From: F-183 sp036502165
Lineage (GTDB): Bacteria > Acidobacteriota > Terriglobia > Bryobacterales > Bryobacteraceae
Assembly: GCA_036502165.1 (NCBI GenBank)
Contig: DASXZC010000359.1
Span: 1 to 36,062, forward strand
Length of the DNA stretch: 36,062 nucleotides
Reading direction: 5' to 3'
The stretch's first letter is position 1. Every line of letters begins with the position of its first letter. This document shows, piece by piece, positions 15,866 through 24,708 of this stretch. Below the pieces are notes generated by a model, which had not been told where the DNA came from, ran no database searches, and saw nothing but the letters and a program-made list of their open reading frames with translations. Position numbers and translations under genes: made by a program.

Positions 15866-17833
15866 TCAACCGGCTGAGACGGCGGAGCGGTCGAAGTGCT
15901 CCGGCGATCCGGCCAGATTCCTGAGGACGTCGATGGCGGCGGAAAGGGCGCTCAAGTCCGTGGTCAGTTCGGAGAACTCCTCGTGCGGGGCGACGGTTTC
16001 GATTTTCCGTGCGACCGTGCTGACTTGCGTAGCGGCGATCCGCTCGGCGGCGGCGGCGAGGCGGCGAGTCTCTTGCTGTAACGCATAGCGATCCTGACGT
16101 GAGAGCGCGGCTTCGATTTTCGAAAGCCTCTCCGGAGCCATTTCGACGAACAATTGGAACAAGCCTTCGCTGGCGGCTTTCTGCGCGGTCGTGGTCGGTG
16201 TCGCAGTCGCAGCCTTCTGCGGCGCGGCCTTGGCGCCGTTCTCGGATCCGTTGAGGAATCGCTCAATGGTCTGCAGAAGGTGCGGCGGTGTGACCGGCTT
16301 CAAGACGTAGGAATTCATTCCGGCCTCGAGGCAACGATCGCGGTCCTCGTTCATGGCGTGGGCGGTCATCGCGATGATGGGGAGGTGCCGCCAATCGGGG
16401 TTCTCGCGGATCCGCCGGGTCGCCTCAAGACCATCCATCACGGGCATCTGGATGTCCATCAGGACGAGCGAAAAAGCGTCCTTCGAATTGGTCGCGTTTT
16501 CGAGCATGCTCAGGCCCTGCGCGCCATCCTCGGCGATTGCGGTGCGGTATTGCCCCTTCTTGAGGATCGCGGCGATCACCTTCTGGTTGACGATGTTGTC
16601 TTCGACGATCAGGATCCGGCGGCGTCCGGAGGCGCTAACGCTTTCGGATGGCTCGCTGGTTTTGGCCACAGCCATCGCCGGGTCGACCGCACATTTGAAG
16701 CGCAGACGGAAGGCGCTGCCTTCGCCCAGAACCGATTCGACGGTGACTGATCCGCCATGAAGTTCCGCTAGTTTCCGCGTCAACGACAAACCGAGGCCCG
16801 TGCCACCGTGTTTCCGGCTGACGCTGCCGTCGGCTTGGGTGAAGGATTCGAAGATGAGCGGTAGTTTTTCGGGCGCAATGCCTGGGCCGGTGTCGAGGAC
16901 GTCGATCTGGATCATGGTCGAGCCGTCGGTCGACGGCTCGCTCGCAACACGCACCGCGATGGAACCTTCATCGGTGAATTTGACGGCGTTGCTGAGCAGG
17001 TTGTCGGCCATCTGGCGGATGCGCGCGGGGTCGCCTTCGAACCGCCGCGGCGAGCCGGGCTCGATCGTCAACGTGAGAGCGAGACCCTTGGCGGACGCCT
17101 TGCTCGAATGTATATGGAGCGTCTCTTCGAGCAGCGCCGGCAAATCAAACGGCTTCCGCTCGATGACGAGCTTGCCGCTCTCGATCTTGGCGAGATCGAG
17201 CAGATCGTTCAACAAATCAAGGAGGGAAAATCCGCAGCGCTGGGCGGTTTCGAGATGCTCCCGCTGATCGGGTGTGAGGCGGCTGTCGAGGGCGATATCC
17301 AGCATGCCGAGGACTCCGTTCATCGGCGTGCGAAGCTCGTGCGACATGTTGGCGAGGAACTCGGATTTAGCCTTATTTGCTTCGAGTGCGCGGGCTGTGG
17401 CGCGCTCGAGTTCCTCCGTTCGGAGGCGTATGCGATCCTCGAGTGTCTGCTGCTGTTCCCTCAACTCGGCTTGGAACGCGGTGAGCGATTCGATCATTTG
17501 ATTGAAGCTCTCGCCGAGGTATTCGATTTCGTCGCCGGTGCGGCTGACGCGGATCTTTTCGAGGTGGCCAGCGCGGGCGGTGTTCATGGCGGCGCGCAAA
17601 TTGGCGAGCGGGCGGGCGATCACTCGGACGGTGAAGCGGGCGACCAGACCCGACACGATCACCAGAATGAGTCCGGCGAGCGCATCCCGGCCGCGATCAG
17701 GAATCTCGCGGCGCGTATCGAAGAGCAATAGGACGAGGACGACCCACAATACGAGCACGACCGTAAAAACGGAGTATTTTGCCGAAAGTGTCCTCACCAT
17801 CCCGCCTTGGGAGTCCAGGCCCTGCCTGAGCAC
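15866..17833 (-). CDS. Hybrid histidine kinase (HAMP-HisKA-HATPase-REC-HPt-like)
   Basis: A 655-residue membrane kinase. Domains: membrane helices at about 20-38 and 50-68 with little periplasmic sequence between them; HAMP 70-122; coiled coil 120-155; HisKA with His165 in SHELRTP; HATPase with Asn282, DTGPG at 314-318 and GGTGLGL at 343-349; REC with Glu411-Asp412, Asp460 and Lys512. Residues 555-645 look like an HPt helical bundle, but the expected HxLKG is RRLAA (Arg591), so it cannot carry phosphate. GTG at 17833 is preferred, with AAAGGA seven bases upstream. A Met at residue 12 is the alternative. The 3' third of the gene is duplicated in decayed form at 13095-13790. The phosphorelay output is unknown. 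Confidence 0.9.
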   Translation of the reverse strand: MLRQGLDSQGGMVRTLSAKYSVFTVVLVLWVVLVLLLFDTRREIPDRGRDALAGLILVIVSGLVARFTVRVIARPLANLRAAMNTARAGHLEKIRVSRTGDEIEYLGESFNQMIESLTAFQAELREQQQTLEDRIRLRTEELERATARALEANKAKSEFLANMSHELRTPMNGVLGMLDIALDSRLTPDQREHLETAQRCGFSLLDLLNDLLDLAKIESGKLVIERKPFDLPALLEETLHIHSSKASAKGLALTLTIEPGSPRRFEGDPARIRQMADNLLSNAVKFTDEGSIAVRVASEPSTDGSTMIQIDVLDTGPGIAPEKLPLIFESFTQADGSVSRKHGGTGLGLSLTRKLAELHGGSVTVESVLGEGSAFRLRFKCAVDPAMAVAKTSEPSESVSASGRRRILIVEDNIVNQKVIAAILKKGQYRTAIAEDGAQGLSMLENATNSKDAFSLVLMDIQMPVMDGLEATRRIRENPDWRHLPIIAMTAHAMNEDRDRCLEAGMNSYVLKPVTPPHLLQTIERFLNGSENGAKAAPQKAATATPTTTAQKAASEGLFQLFVEMAPERLSKIEAALSRQDRYALQQETRRLAAAAERIAATQVSTVARKIETVAPHEEFSELTTDLSALSAAIDVLRNLAGSPEHFDRSAVSAG

Positions 17834-18156
17834 TTGAACGTCCTTTCAGAAACGGGTCAGCCACCCGAGTCGGCCGACTAGTTCCTATTCTTCGCTAGTA
17901 CTATGATCGGCATCCACGGCGGCCCATACCCTCAGCAATATGCCTTAGGGAATCCGAGGAATCGGCACTACGGCGCTGGAGCTAAGGGTGGTTAGCGGTA
18001 CAGAACCGTTCCGAAATACGTTCTACGAGCTTCTTACTACCCGCGGTCCTAGGACGAAATAGACATGGGGAATGTTAAAGGAAATAGTCCTGGATGGTCG
18101 ATACTCTAACTGGGACAGGTGTGGCGACAGCACCCTAGTTTCCTTAGAGGATTGGA
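17834..18156. promoter_or_regulatory. Divergent intergenic region before the Tad-like genes
   Basis: A 323-base spacer between the divergently transcribed kinase and TadG-like gene, so promoters for both should lie here. I see a perfect 10-base palindrome GTCCTAGGAC at 18046-18055 and a strong AGAGGA ribosome site at 18146-18151 before the ATG at 18157. CCCTCAG and CTTAGGG around 17930-17950 form an imperfect inverted repeat. No promoter consensus or riboswitch could be assigned. Confidence 0.4.
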
Positions 18157-19692
18157 ATGACACAGCAGCCAGCAAATCGTAAGCGACTCAGCCAGCGGGG
18201 AGTCGTTGCAATTGTTTCCCTCGTTTTCATCTTTGTATTATTTGCCCTGACCGGAATGGCGATCGACATCGGTTACGTACAGACGCGCCGCAGTATGGAA
18301 CAGACGGCGGCTGACGCAGCCGCGACGGCAGCGGCAATGGAGATCGCGGCGGGGCGTCCGACGAATGCGGTAGCAGCAGCGGACGCGGCGGCGAAACTCA
18401 ACGGATTTACCGACGGGACGAGCAACGTTGCCGTGAACGTGTCGACGACGACTTCGTCCGCGAGCGTGACGATCACTCAGAACATGGGCCTTTATTTTCT
18501 GCCGGTGTTCGGAGTGAGCTCGATGAACATCGCGGCCTCGGCGTCGGCGGGCAGCTCCGGTTCAGGATCGGGCAGCGGATCGGGCCAGGGCACCGGTTGC
18601 ATTTACGCGCTGAGCACGTCGGCAAATCCTGGATTGGAACTGGACGCCAATCTGAACGCCAACTGCGATGTCGTCGTGAACTCGACGGCGCAGAGCAACT
18701 CAGTGAAGTGGGATTCGAACGCCGCCTGCGCTGTAACGACCAACTTCATGTTCAACGGCGTCATGAACCTTTATCCCGGCACTTCAACGAGCGCGCAGAC
18801 CAACTGGACTTACAACCAGAACAACCAGTGGTACCAGCAGGGCGGATGCGCGCAACGCACCACGACCTCGGTTTGCAACAGCGGCGGCACAGGCTGTAAG
18901 ACGTTCTATCAGGTTCCGTCGACGGTCGCCGCGGCGCCGGTCGCGACGATGATGACGAGCACGGTCTCCGATCCTCTGAGCACTTTGAGCCAGACGTCGG
19001 TTGAAGCGCTGCAGACCTGCAACGCGCTCACCAGCAGTCAAAACGGAGTGAGTATCGACTACAACAGCGCTCCGAACCAGACGAATCTCGGTGTGACTTA
19101 TAGCGGAAGCGGCAGCAGCATGGTTATCACTCTGCATCCCGGCGTTTATTGCGGAGGCCTGACACTCGGCTCGCAGTCGACGTTCACGTTGAACCCGGGT
19201 GTGTATTCGATCCGCGGCGGAACGCTGACCATCAATTCGCAGGCCAAGGTTACGGGCACGGGCGTCATGTTCTATCTGTCGACGCCGCTGTCGGGTCTTA
19301 CGAACTACTCTTCGGTGGCGCGCTTGAACTTCAGCGGCCAGCCGCACGTGGTTCTCTCTGGCGGCGACGGCACGAATGGAACGACGCAGGATGTCGTGAT
19401 CATGTCGAACCGCAACTCGACCAATACGAATGCGCTGAGTTTCAACGGCGACTCGAGCTCGGAATTGAAGGGCTCGATTTACGCGCCGAGCGATTACTTC
19501 TACATCACCGGCACGAGTTCCTCGGGTGGCAACGTCAATATGGACGGCATCTATTATGCCTCCGGATCCTGCTACGGCAGCACGTACCTGGTGGCATCGA
19601 AAATCAAGGTCGATGGGCATGCCTACTTCACAGTCAATAAGGAAGCGAACCAGTGCTCGAGCGGCGGCGGGACGCCCCGCCTGACGCTGTAG
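18157..19692 (+). CDS. TadG-like Flp pilus-associated protein with beta-rich C-terminus
   Basis: A 511-residue protein. Residues 1-14 are basic and 15-38 form the single membrane anchor typical of TadE/TadG proteins. A signature follows in which Ala-rich residues 45-75 (RRSMEQTAADAAATAAA) form the extracytoplasmic helix. A Gly/Ser linker (129-148) leads to a large domain with repeated short beta-type stretches (LTLGSQSTFTLNPGVYSIRG, KVTGTGVMFYLST, SSELKGSIYAP), suggesting a beta-helix. The role is probably a surface or pilus-associated adhesin or periplasmic anchor (inference). No TadA/B/C, prepilin peptidase or secretin gene is in the window. Confidence 0.82.
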   Translation: MTQQPANRKRLSQRGVVAIVSLVFIFVLFALTGMAIDIGYVQTRRSMEQTAADAAATAAAMEIAAGRPTNAVAAADAAAKLNGFTDGTSNVAVNVSTTTSSASVTITQNMGLYFLPVFGVSSMNIAASASAGSSGSGSGSGSGQGTGCIYALSTSANPGLELDANLNANCDVVVNSTAQSNSVKWDSNAACAVTTNFMFNGVMNLYPGTSTSAQTNWTYNQNNQWYQQGGCAQRTTTSVCNSGGTGCKTFYQVPSTVAAAPVATMMTSTVSDPLSTLSQTSVEALQTCNALTSSQNGVSIDYNSAPNQTNLGVTYSGSGSSMVITLHPGVYCGGLTLGSQSTFTLNPGVYSIRGGTLTINSQAKVTGTGVMFYLSTPLSGLTNYSSVARLNFSGQPHVVLSGGDGTNGTTQDVVIMSNRNSTNTNALSFNGDSSSELKGSIYAPSDYFYITGTSSSGGNVNMDGIYYASGSCYGSTYLVASKIKVDGHAYFTVNKEANQCSSGGGTPRLTL

Positions 19693-19701
19693 AGGATGGG
19701 A

Positions 19702-20214
19702 ATGGAATCCATGACAATCAAAGGTTCATTGGCGGGCGTCGCGCGCAGAAGAAGGCGTTCCCAATCCGGGAACGCTCTGATCGAATCCGCGTTCTTCTTC
19801 CCGATCATCATTTTCATGTGCATGGGCGTGGTCGACTACTCGCGCTTGTTCGCGTTGAACGAACAGGCCGTGAGCGCGGCGCGCGCCGGGGCGGATGTCG
19901 CGATGTATACGCCCGCTAACTACACGGCCTCGAGTGTTTCGTCGGCGGCGATTACTGCTCTGACCGACGCCGCATCGGCTGACGCGGGCACCCATGGCCC
20001 GAACGTAAACCCCGTCGGAACTGTTTTTTATTCCTGCGCAAATACGGACGGCACCGATGGATCGTATGTCACGACGATGCCAACGACTTGTTCGAACGGA
20101 TTGCGGATCTACGTGCAGGTGAAGACGTGGATCACATCGAACTCGGTCGCGTCTTATCCGGCGATTGTGTATCCGACAAAAGTGTACGGGACGGCAGTAG
20201 TGAGGGTGCAATGA
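19702..20214 (+). CDS. TadE-like pseudopilin protein (first)
   Basis: A 170-residue protein with a basic N-terminus (RRRRRSQ), then GNALIESAFFFPIIIFMCMG, the TadE-type hydrophobic segment with its conserved Glu. A ~115-residue extracytoplasmic part contains two Cys residues. The ATG at 19702 is chosen because AGAGGATGGGA before it copies the spacing of the AGAGGATTGGA site used by the TadG-like gene. An ATG at 19696 is possible. It follows TadG by nine bases and overlaps the next TadE-like gene, so all three form one operon. Confidence 0.82.
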   Translation: MESMTIKGSLAGVARRRRRSQSGNALIESAFFFPIIIFMCMGVVDYSRLFALNEQAVSAARAGADVAMYTPANYTASSVSSAAITALTDAASADAGTHGPNVNPVGTVFYSCANTDGTDGSYVTTMPTTCSNGLRIYVQVKTWITSNSVASYPAIVYPTKVYGTAVVRVQ

Positions 20215-20630
20215 TGGCGACAGCAATCGCGGGCCGGCGGCGGCGTCAACGGGGCAGCGCGATTCTCGAATCGGGCCTGTGCCTTTCCATTTTCCTGATG
20301 TTGTTCGTGACCATTCTCGACTATGGACGGTGGGCGTACATCAACAACCTGGTTCCGTATTTGGCGCGGGAAGGCACGCGCTATGCGATCGTCCACGGAT
20401 CTACGAGTACGGCGCCCACGAGCGTCAGCGGCATCCAAACCTACGTGCAGGGCAAAGCCGCGGGGATCGCGACCGCTGATTTGAATGTGGCTGTGACGTT
20501 CAGCGGAGCACCTGGTTCGACTGCTTCAGTGACCGTGACCGGATACTTCTCACCTTTGACGCCGTGGCTGATGACGCCGGGCTCGCGGCCGGGATATTCG
20601 GCCTCCTCGAACATGACCGTGTTGCAGTAG
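20211..20630 (+). CDS. TadE-like pseudopilin protein (second)
   Basis: A 139-residue protein with the same architecture as its neighbour: basic RRRRQ, then GSAILESGLCLSIFLMLFV with the Glu of TadE pseudopilins, followed by DYGRWAYINN and an extracytoplasmic domain. The start overlaps the previous stop (ATGA), with GAGGG five bases upstream. TadE/TadF-type minor pseudopilins help assemble Flp pili. The system's motor and secretin must be encoded elsewhere. Confidence 0.82.
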   Translation: MMATAIAGRRRRQRGSAILESGLCLSIFLMLFVTILDYGRWAYINNLVPYLAREGTRYAIVHGSTSTAPTSVSGIQTYVQGKAAGIATADLNVAVTFSGAPGSTASVTVTGYFSPLTPWLMTPGSRPGYSASSNMTVLQ

Positions 20631-20667
20631 TTGTCAAGCCTCACCGGAATCGCAGACACTAGTTCAC

Positions 20668-22230
20668 ATGTCTTCCGATTCAGGACGCTCGACGCGCCGT
20701 GAGGCGCTTGGCCTGGGACTTGTCGCGGCAACAGCCATCGCGGCAACAAGCTGCTCGGCTGGAAAATTGGTCGAGGTCGAGGAAGTTCCCCTACATCAAC
20801 TCCAGCGGCAGATGCAGGAACGGTCCATCTCTTCGCGCGCGCTGACGGAAGCGTATCTCGAGCGAATCGACCGCATCGATTCTCAACTGCACGCGGTGAT
20901 CGAAGTGAATCCGGACGCGGCGTCGGTCGCGGCTGAGCTCGACCGTTTACTTGACCAGGGGCGCTCGAAGGGGCCGCTGCACGGCCTTCCGATCCTCATC
21001 AAAGACAATATCGACACGGGCGATCGCATGATGACGACCGCTGGATCGCTGGCGCTCGAAGGTCCACCGGCGAGCACGGATTCAGGCGTGGTCAAGCGCT
21101 TGCGCGACGCGGGAGCCGTGATCCTCGGGAAGACGAATCTGAGCGAGTGGGCGAACATCCGGTCGTCGCGTTCGACCTCGGGATGGAGCGGCCGCGGCGG
21201 GCTTACACGCAATCCTTACGCGTTCGACCGCAACTGTTCCGGATCGAGTTCCGGATCGGGCGCAGCGGCCTCGGCGAGCCTGTGCGCGGCGGCCATTGGA
21301 ACCGAGACGGATGGATCGATCGTCTCGCCATCCTCATTGAACGGCCTGGTCGGGATCAAGCCGACGGTGGGCCTTTTGAGTGGGAAGGGCATCGTTCCGA
21401 TTTCCCACACGCAGGACACCGCGGGTCCGATGGCTCGGACGGTGCGGGATGCGGCGATCCTCTTGAGAGCGATTCAGGAACCGCGCGATGGATCGCCGAC
21501 CGACTACTTGCGCTATCTGGACGATCAGGGGCTACGCGGCGCGCGCATCGGTGTCGCCCGCCAGTTCTGCGGCACCGCATCCGATATCGGCAAGATCATC
21601 GACAACGCGATCAGCGTCATGAAGCATCTGGGCGCCGACGTCGTCGACGATGTGAAGCTCGAGACGGTGCCCCAGTATGGAGACGCCGAGTTCCAAGTGA
21701 TGCTCTACGAGCTCAAGGCCGATTTGAATTCGTATTTGTCGTCGAGGCAGGGATTGCGCGTCAAGACGCTCGCGGATGTGATCGACTTCAATACTCGGAA
21801 TGCCGTGCGGGAGATGCCGTTCTTTGGGCAGGAGACGTTCCTCAAAGCCCAGGAAAAGGGCGATCTGAAATCGAAAGAATACTTGGACGCGCTCGAGAAG
21901 TGCCGCAAGCTGTCGCGTGAGGACGGCATCGACGCCGTGCTCGGGAAATACAAATTGGACGCGATCTTTTCGATCACCGACGGCCCGGCGTGGCTGACGG
22001 ATTTAATCAACGGGGATCACACCACGATTGGTTGTTCGACGCCGGCGGCGGTTGCTGGATATCCGCACGTGACGGTTCCAGGCGGTTTCGTTTACAGCCT
22101 GCCGGTCGGCGTATCGTTCTTCTCGACGGCATGGTCGGAGGCGCGGTTGATCCGCTATGCGTACTCGTTCGAACAGGCGACCAGCATCAGGCGCAAGCCG
22201 GGCTACATGCCAGCCGTGAAGATGTCGTGA
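20668..22230 (+). CDS. Tat-exported amidase (amidase signature family)
   Basis: A 520-residue amidase signature hydrolase. The N-terminus has a twin-arginine signal (STRREALGLGLVAATAIAA) ending in ATSC at 26-29, which could be a lipobox, so it is probably a periplasmic or lipid-anchored enzyme. The Ser-cisSer-Lys triad is present: Lys112 in LIKDN, the GSSSGSG loop at 192-198, and Ser217 in GTETDGSI. The DGS variant is seen in peptide amidases. It probably cleaves amide bonds in peptides or small amides. The LOG-family gene starts within its stop codon. Confidence 0.9.
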   Translation: MSSDSGRSTRREALGLGLVAATAIAATSCSAGKLVEVEEVPLHQLQRQMQERSISSRALTEAYLERIDRIDSQLHAVIEVNPDAASVAAELDRLLDQGRSKGPLHGLPILIKDNIDTGDRMMTTAGSLALEGPPASTDSGVVKRLRDAGAVILGKTNLSEWANIRSSRSTSGWSGRGGLTRNPYAFDRNCSGSSSGSGAAASASLCAAAIGTETDGSIVSPSSLNGLVGIKPTVGLLSGKGIVPISHTQDTAGPMARTVRDAAILLRAIQEPRDGSPTDYLRYLDDQGLRGARIGVARQFCGTASDIGKIIDNAISVMKHLGADVVDDVKLETVPQYGDAEFQVMLYELKADLNSYLSSRQGLRVKTLADVIDFNTRNAVREMPFFGQETFLKAQEKGDLKSKEYLDALEKCRKLSREDGIDAVLGKYKLDAIFSITDGPAWLTDLINGDHTTIGCSTPAAVAGYPHVTVPGGFVYSLPVGVSFFSTAWSEARLIRYAYSFEQATSIRRKPGYMPAVKMS

Positions 22231-22826
22231 GCGGGCAACGGCTGTGCGTCTTCTGCGGATCGAATTCGGGCGCGGCGCGTGACTATTCCCTTGCCGCAGC
22301 AGACCTGGGGCATTTGATCGGCACACGGGGACTCGGCCTGGTTTACGGCGGCTCGAACGTCGGCCTGATGGGGATTTTGGCGGATGCGGCGCTCGAGGCC
22401 GGAGCGTCTGTGACCGGCGTCATTCCGCGCGCGTTGGTCGAAAAAGAAGTGGCGCATCGAGGACTGACGGAACTGCGCATCGTCGAAACCATGCATGAGC
22501 GGAAGGCCCTGATGGCCGATCTGGCTGATGCGTTCATCGCAATGCCAGGCGGCTACGGAACGTTCGACGAGCTGTGCGAGATCCTGACCTGGGCGCAACT
22601 CGGCATTCACGCGAAGCCCGTCGGATTGCTGAACACGCGGGGGTACTGGGATCCGTTCCTGCGTTTCCTCGATCACTCCGTGGCGTCGGGATTTCTAAAG
22701 CCCGGCCATCGCGGGTTGATCGAAGTGCGATCGACTGCAGCGGAGTTGGTGGACGTGCTTTTCGATCCGTATCGCCGGCGAGAAGTTCCGCAATCGAAGT
22801 GGGCCAGCCAAGAGGAGATCCTCTAG
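22227..22826 (+). CDS. LOG-family nucleoside 5'-monophosphate phosphoribohydrolase
   Basis: A 199-residue Rossmann-fold enzyme of the LOG/TIGR00730 family, which releases a free base (cytokinin-type adenine or ordinary purine) from a nucleoside monophosphate. Signature PGGYGTFDE at 107-115 and MHERKALM at 89-96 are both present, as is the CVFCGSNSG opening. The GTG at 22227 overlaps the amidase TGA (GTGA), giving coupled translation. The HAD gene follows six bases after its stop. The native substrate in this organism is unknown. Confidence 0.88.
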   Translation: MSGQRLCVFCGSNSGAARDYSLAAADLGHLIGTRGLGLVYGGSNVGLMGILADAALEAGASVTGVIPRALVEKEVAHRGLTELRIVETMHERKALMADLADAFIAMPGGYGTFDELCEILTWAQLGIHAKPVGLLNTRGYWDPFLRFLDHSVASGFLKPGHRGLIEVRSTAAELVDVLFDPYRRREVPQSKWASQEEIL

Positions 22827-22831
22827 AAGAG

Positions 22832-23542
22832 ATGATCAAAGCGATTCTTTTCGATGTCTTCGGAACGGTCGTCGACTGGCGCGGGTCGATCATCGCGGAG
22901 GGCGTCCGCCGCGGGATCCCCGGCGTCGATTGGGCCCGTTTCGCGGACGGTTGGAGAGCTGGCTATGCGCCTTCGATGGAGCGGGTCCGCAGGGGCGAAC
23001 TGCCTTGGACGAAACTCGATGGGCTGCACCGTATGACGCTCGACGGGCTGCTCGAGGAGTTCGGACTCGCCGCACTCGACGAAGAAGATCGGGATCATTG
23101 GAATCGCGTGTGGCACCGGTTGACGCCGTGGCCCGATTCGGTCGCGGGGCTCGAGCAGCTCAGGCAGAAATACACGATTGCGCCGTTGTCGAACGGCAAT
23201 GTTTCGCTCTTGACGGAGATGGCAAAGCGTGCGGCATTGCCGTGGGATCTGATCCTTTCAGCCGAGCTCTCGAGGCACTACAAGCCCGATCCGGAGGTAT
23301 ATTTGTACGCCGTCGAGTTGCTGAGTCTCGAGCCGAGCGAGGTCGTCATGGCGGCGGCGCACCGCGTCGATCTTGAAGCCGCGCGCCGCTGCGGACTGCG
23401 GACCGCCTTCGTTCACCGGCCAGCCGAGCATGGCGTGGGAAGCCGTGCAGCGGATTCCGCCGAGCACGGAGAATTCGACTTTGTCGCGGCCGACATCCTG
23501 GATCTGGCGGCGAAGCTAGCCCTTGCGGATGAGAAGAAGTAG
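22832..23542 (+). CDS. HAD-superfamily hydrolase, haloacid dehalogenase type II-like
   Basis: A 236-residue protein of the L-2-haloacid dehalogenase-like HAD group. The nucleophile Asp8 and Thr12 are in FDVFGTVVDWR. An Arg at 42, Ser120-Asn121, Lys151 (HYKPDP), Tyr157 and Asp180 line up with the L-DEX active site. The L-DEX Ser175 and Asn177 positions are Ala175 and His177 here, so true dehalogenase activity is uncertain and a phosphatase or other HAD role is possible. It starts six bases after the LOG gene in the same operon. Confidence 0.82.
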   Translation: MIKAILFDVFGTVVDWRGSIIAEGVRRGIPGVDWARFADGWRAGYAPSMERVRRGELPWTKLDGLHRMTLDGLLEEFGLAALDEEDRDHWNRVWHRLTPWPDSVAGLEQLRQKYTIAPLSNGNVSLLTEMAKRAALPWDLILSAELSRHYKPDPEVYLYAVELLSLEPSEVVMAAAHRVDLEAARRCGLRTAFVHRPAEHGVGSRAADSAEHGEFDFVAADILDLAAKLALADEKK

Positions 23543-23740
23543 TCCTCATACGGAGTATTCCTCTTGGCTGAAATCGCACAAACGCCCAGGAGAAACCGCC
23601 CAGGACTACCACCCAGCAATAGCATCACCCCGCATGTTGGTCCGATGAAAACCCCAGAAGGTTCAGGAGGAAATGGCTCTGCGATCCGATCTGTGAGATA
23701 GACGCGCCGAACGAGAGGTGCGTCCTCCAGGAGGCGTCGA
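23543..23740. promoter_or_regulatory. Spacer upstream of the polysaccharide export genes
   Basis: No gene is seen here. The only clear signal is the ribosome site AGGAGG at 23729-23734, six bases before a TTG start at 23741. A promoter for the wza/wzc-like pair is expected but not identified. Confidence 0.4.
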
Positions 23741-24700
23741 TTGAGCAGGCTCGCCAGACTTCTACCATTGATAGCGATTGGCTGTATCGTGTGGGGGCAA
23801 ACGAAACCTCCCGGTCAAGTGATGCCGGATTCGTCCAATCTTCCGGTTCAACGAATCGGCCCGGACGATCTGCTGGGCATCTCCGTTTATGACTCCCCGG
23901 AACTCACCCGTACCGTGCGCGTGAATACCGAAGGCACCGTCAGGCTGCCCATGGTCAAAGCAAAGATCAGAGCGGTGGGTTTGCTCCCTGTCGACCTCGA
24001 AAACGAGATTTCCCGGGTCCTCAAAGAGGAGCAACTCATGGTCGATCCAGTGGTCACCGTATCGGTGGTCGAATACCGGAGCCGCCCGATCAAAGTGGTC
24101 GGTGCGGTGAAGAAGCCGATTACATTTCAGGCCGTTGGTCCGACGAATCTACTCGATGCGATCTCGGAAGCCGAGGGGCTGACCGACGATGCCGGGCCCG
24201 AGATTCTCGTCAGCCGGCAACAGCCGGACGCCGAGGGCCGGCCGGTTACGCTGACGCAGCGGATCTCGGTCAAGAGTTTGATGGATGCAACGGATTCTGA
24301 ATTGAATCTCGCGCTGCATGGCGGTGAGGAGATCCGCGTTCCTGATGCGGGACGGATCTTCGTGCTGGGCAATGTGAAGAAGCCGGGCTCGTTCCCCGTC
24401 AAGGATTCAACTGAGACGAGTGTATTCAAAATCATGGCGATGGCGGAAGGCTTGCTTCCGTATTCCGGCAAGACCGCCTATATTTATCGGCGCGAGGGAG
24501 CCGGCGGCGCCAAGAACGAGATCCCGATCAATCTCGAGAAAATCATGCAGCGCAAGAGTCCTGACGTGGTGCTGCTCGCCAACGACATTCTCTATGTGCC
24601 GGACCGGACCGGCCAGCGTCAGCTGATGACCGCTCTTGAACGCACCATACCGCTCGGAGCCGCACTGGCCTCCGGAGTTCTGTTCGCCGTGTACAAATAA
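23741..24700 (+). CDS. Polysaccharide export protein, Wza-like
   Basis: A 319-residue exported protein. It has a signal peptide (about 1-19), a poly-export domain (35-112, with IGPDDLLGISVY and VNTEGTVRLPMV), and two SLBB domains (about 116-200 and 206-300; the second opens with VLGNVKKPGSFPV). It has a hydrophobic C-terminus. The family forms the periplasmic or outer-membrane channel for capsule or exopolysaccharide export. There is no lipobox Cys after the signal, unlike E. coli Wza. The TTG start is supported by AGGAGG six bases before it. It is followed after eight bases by the Wzc-like kinase, its usual partner. Confidence 0.9.
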   Translation: MSRLARLLPLIAIGCIVWGQTKPPGQVMPDSSNLPVQRIGPDDLLGISVYDSPELTRTVRVNTEGTVRLPMVKAKIRAVGLLPVDLENEISRVLKEEQLMVDPVVTVSVVEYRSRPIKVVGAVKKPITFQAVGPTNLLDAISEAEGLTDDAGPEILVSRQQPDAEGRPVTLTQRISVKSLMDATDSELNLALHGGEEIRVPDAGRIFVLGNVKKPGSFPVKDSTETSVFKIMAMAEGLLPYSGKTAYIYRREGAGGAKNEIPINLEKIMQRKSPDVVLLANDILYVPDRTGQRQLMTALERTIPLGAALASGVLFAVYK

Positions 24701-24708
24701 ATCCGACC

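Noticed and set aside
17834..18156. Possible riboswitch (c-di-GMP type) upstream of the TadG gene
   Set aside because: The expected conserved cores were not found. Only short inverted repeats are present.
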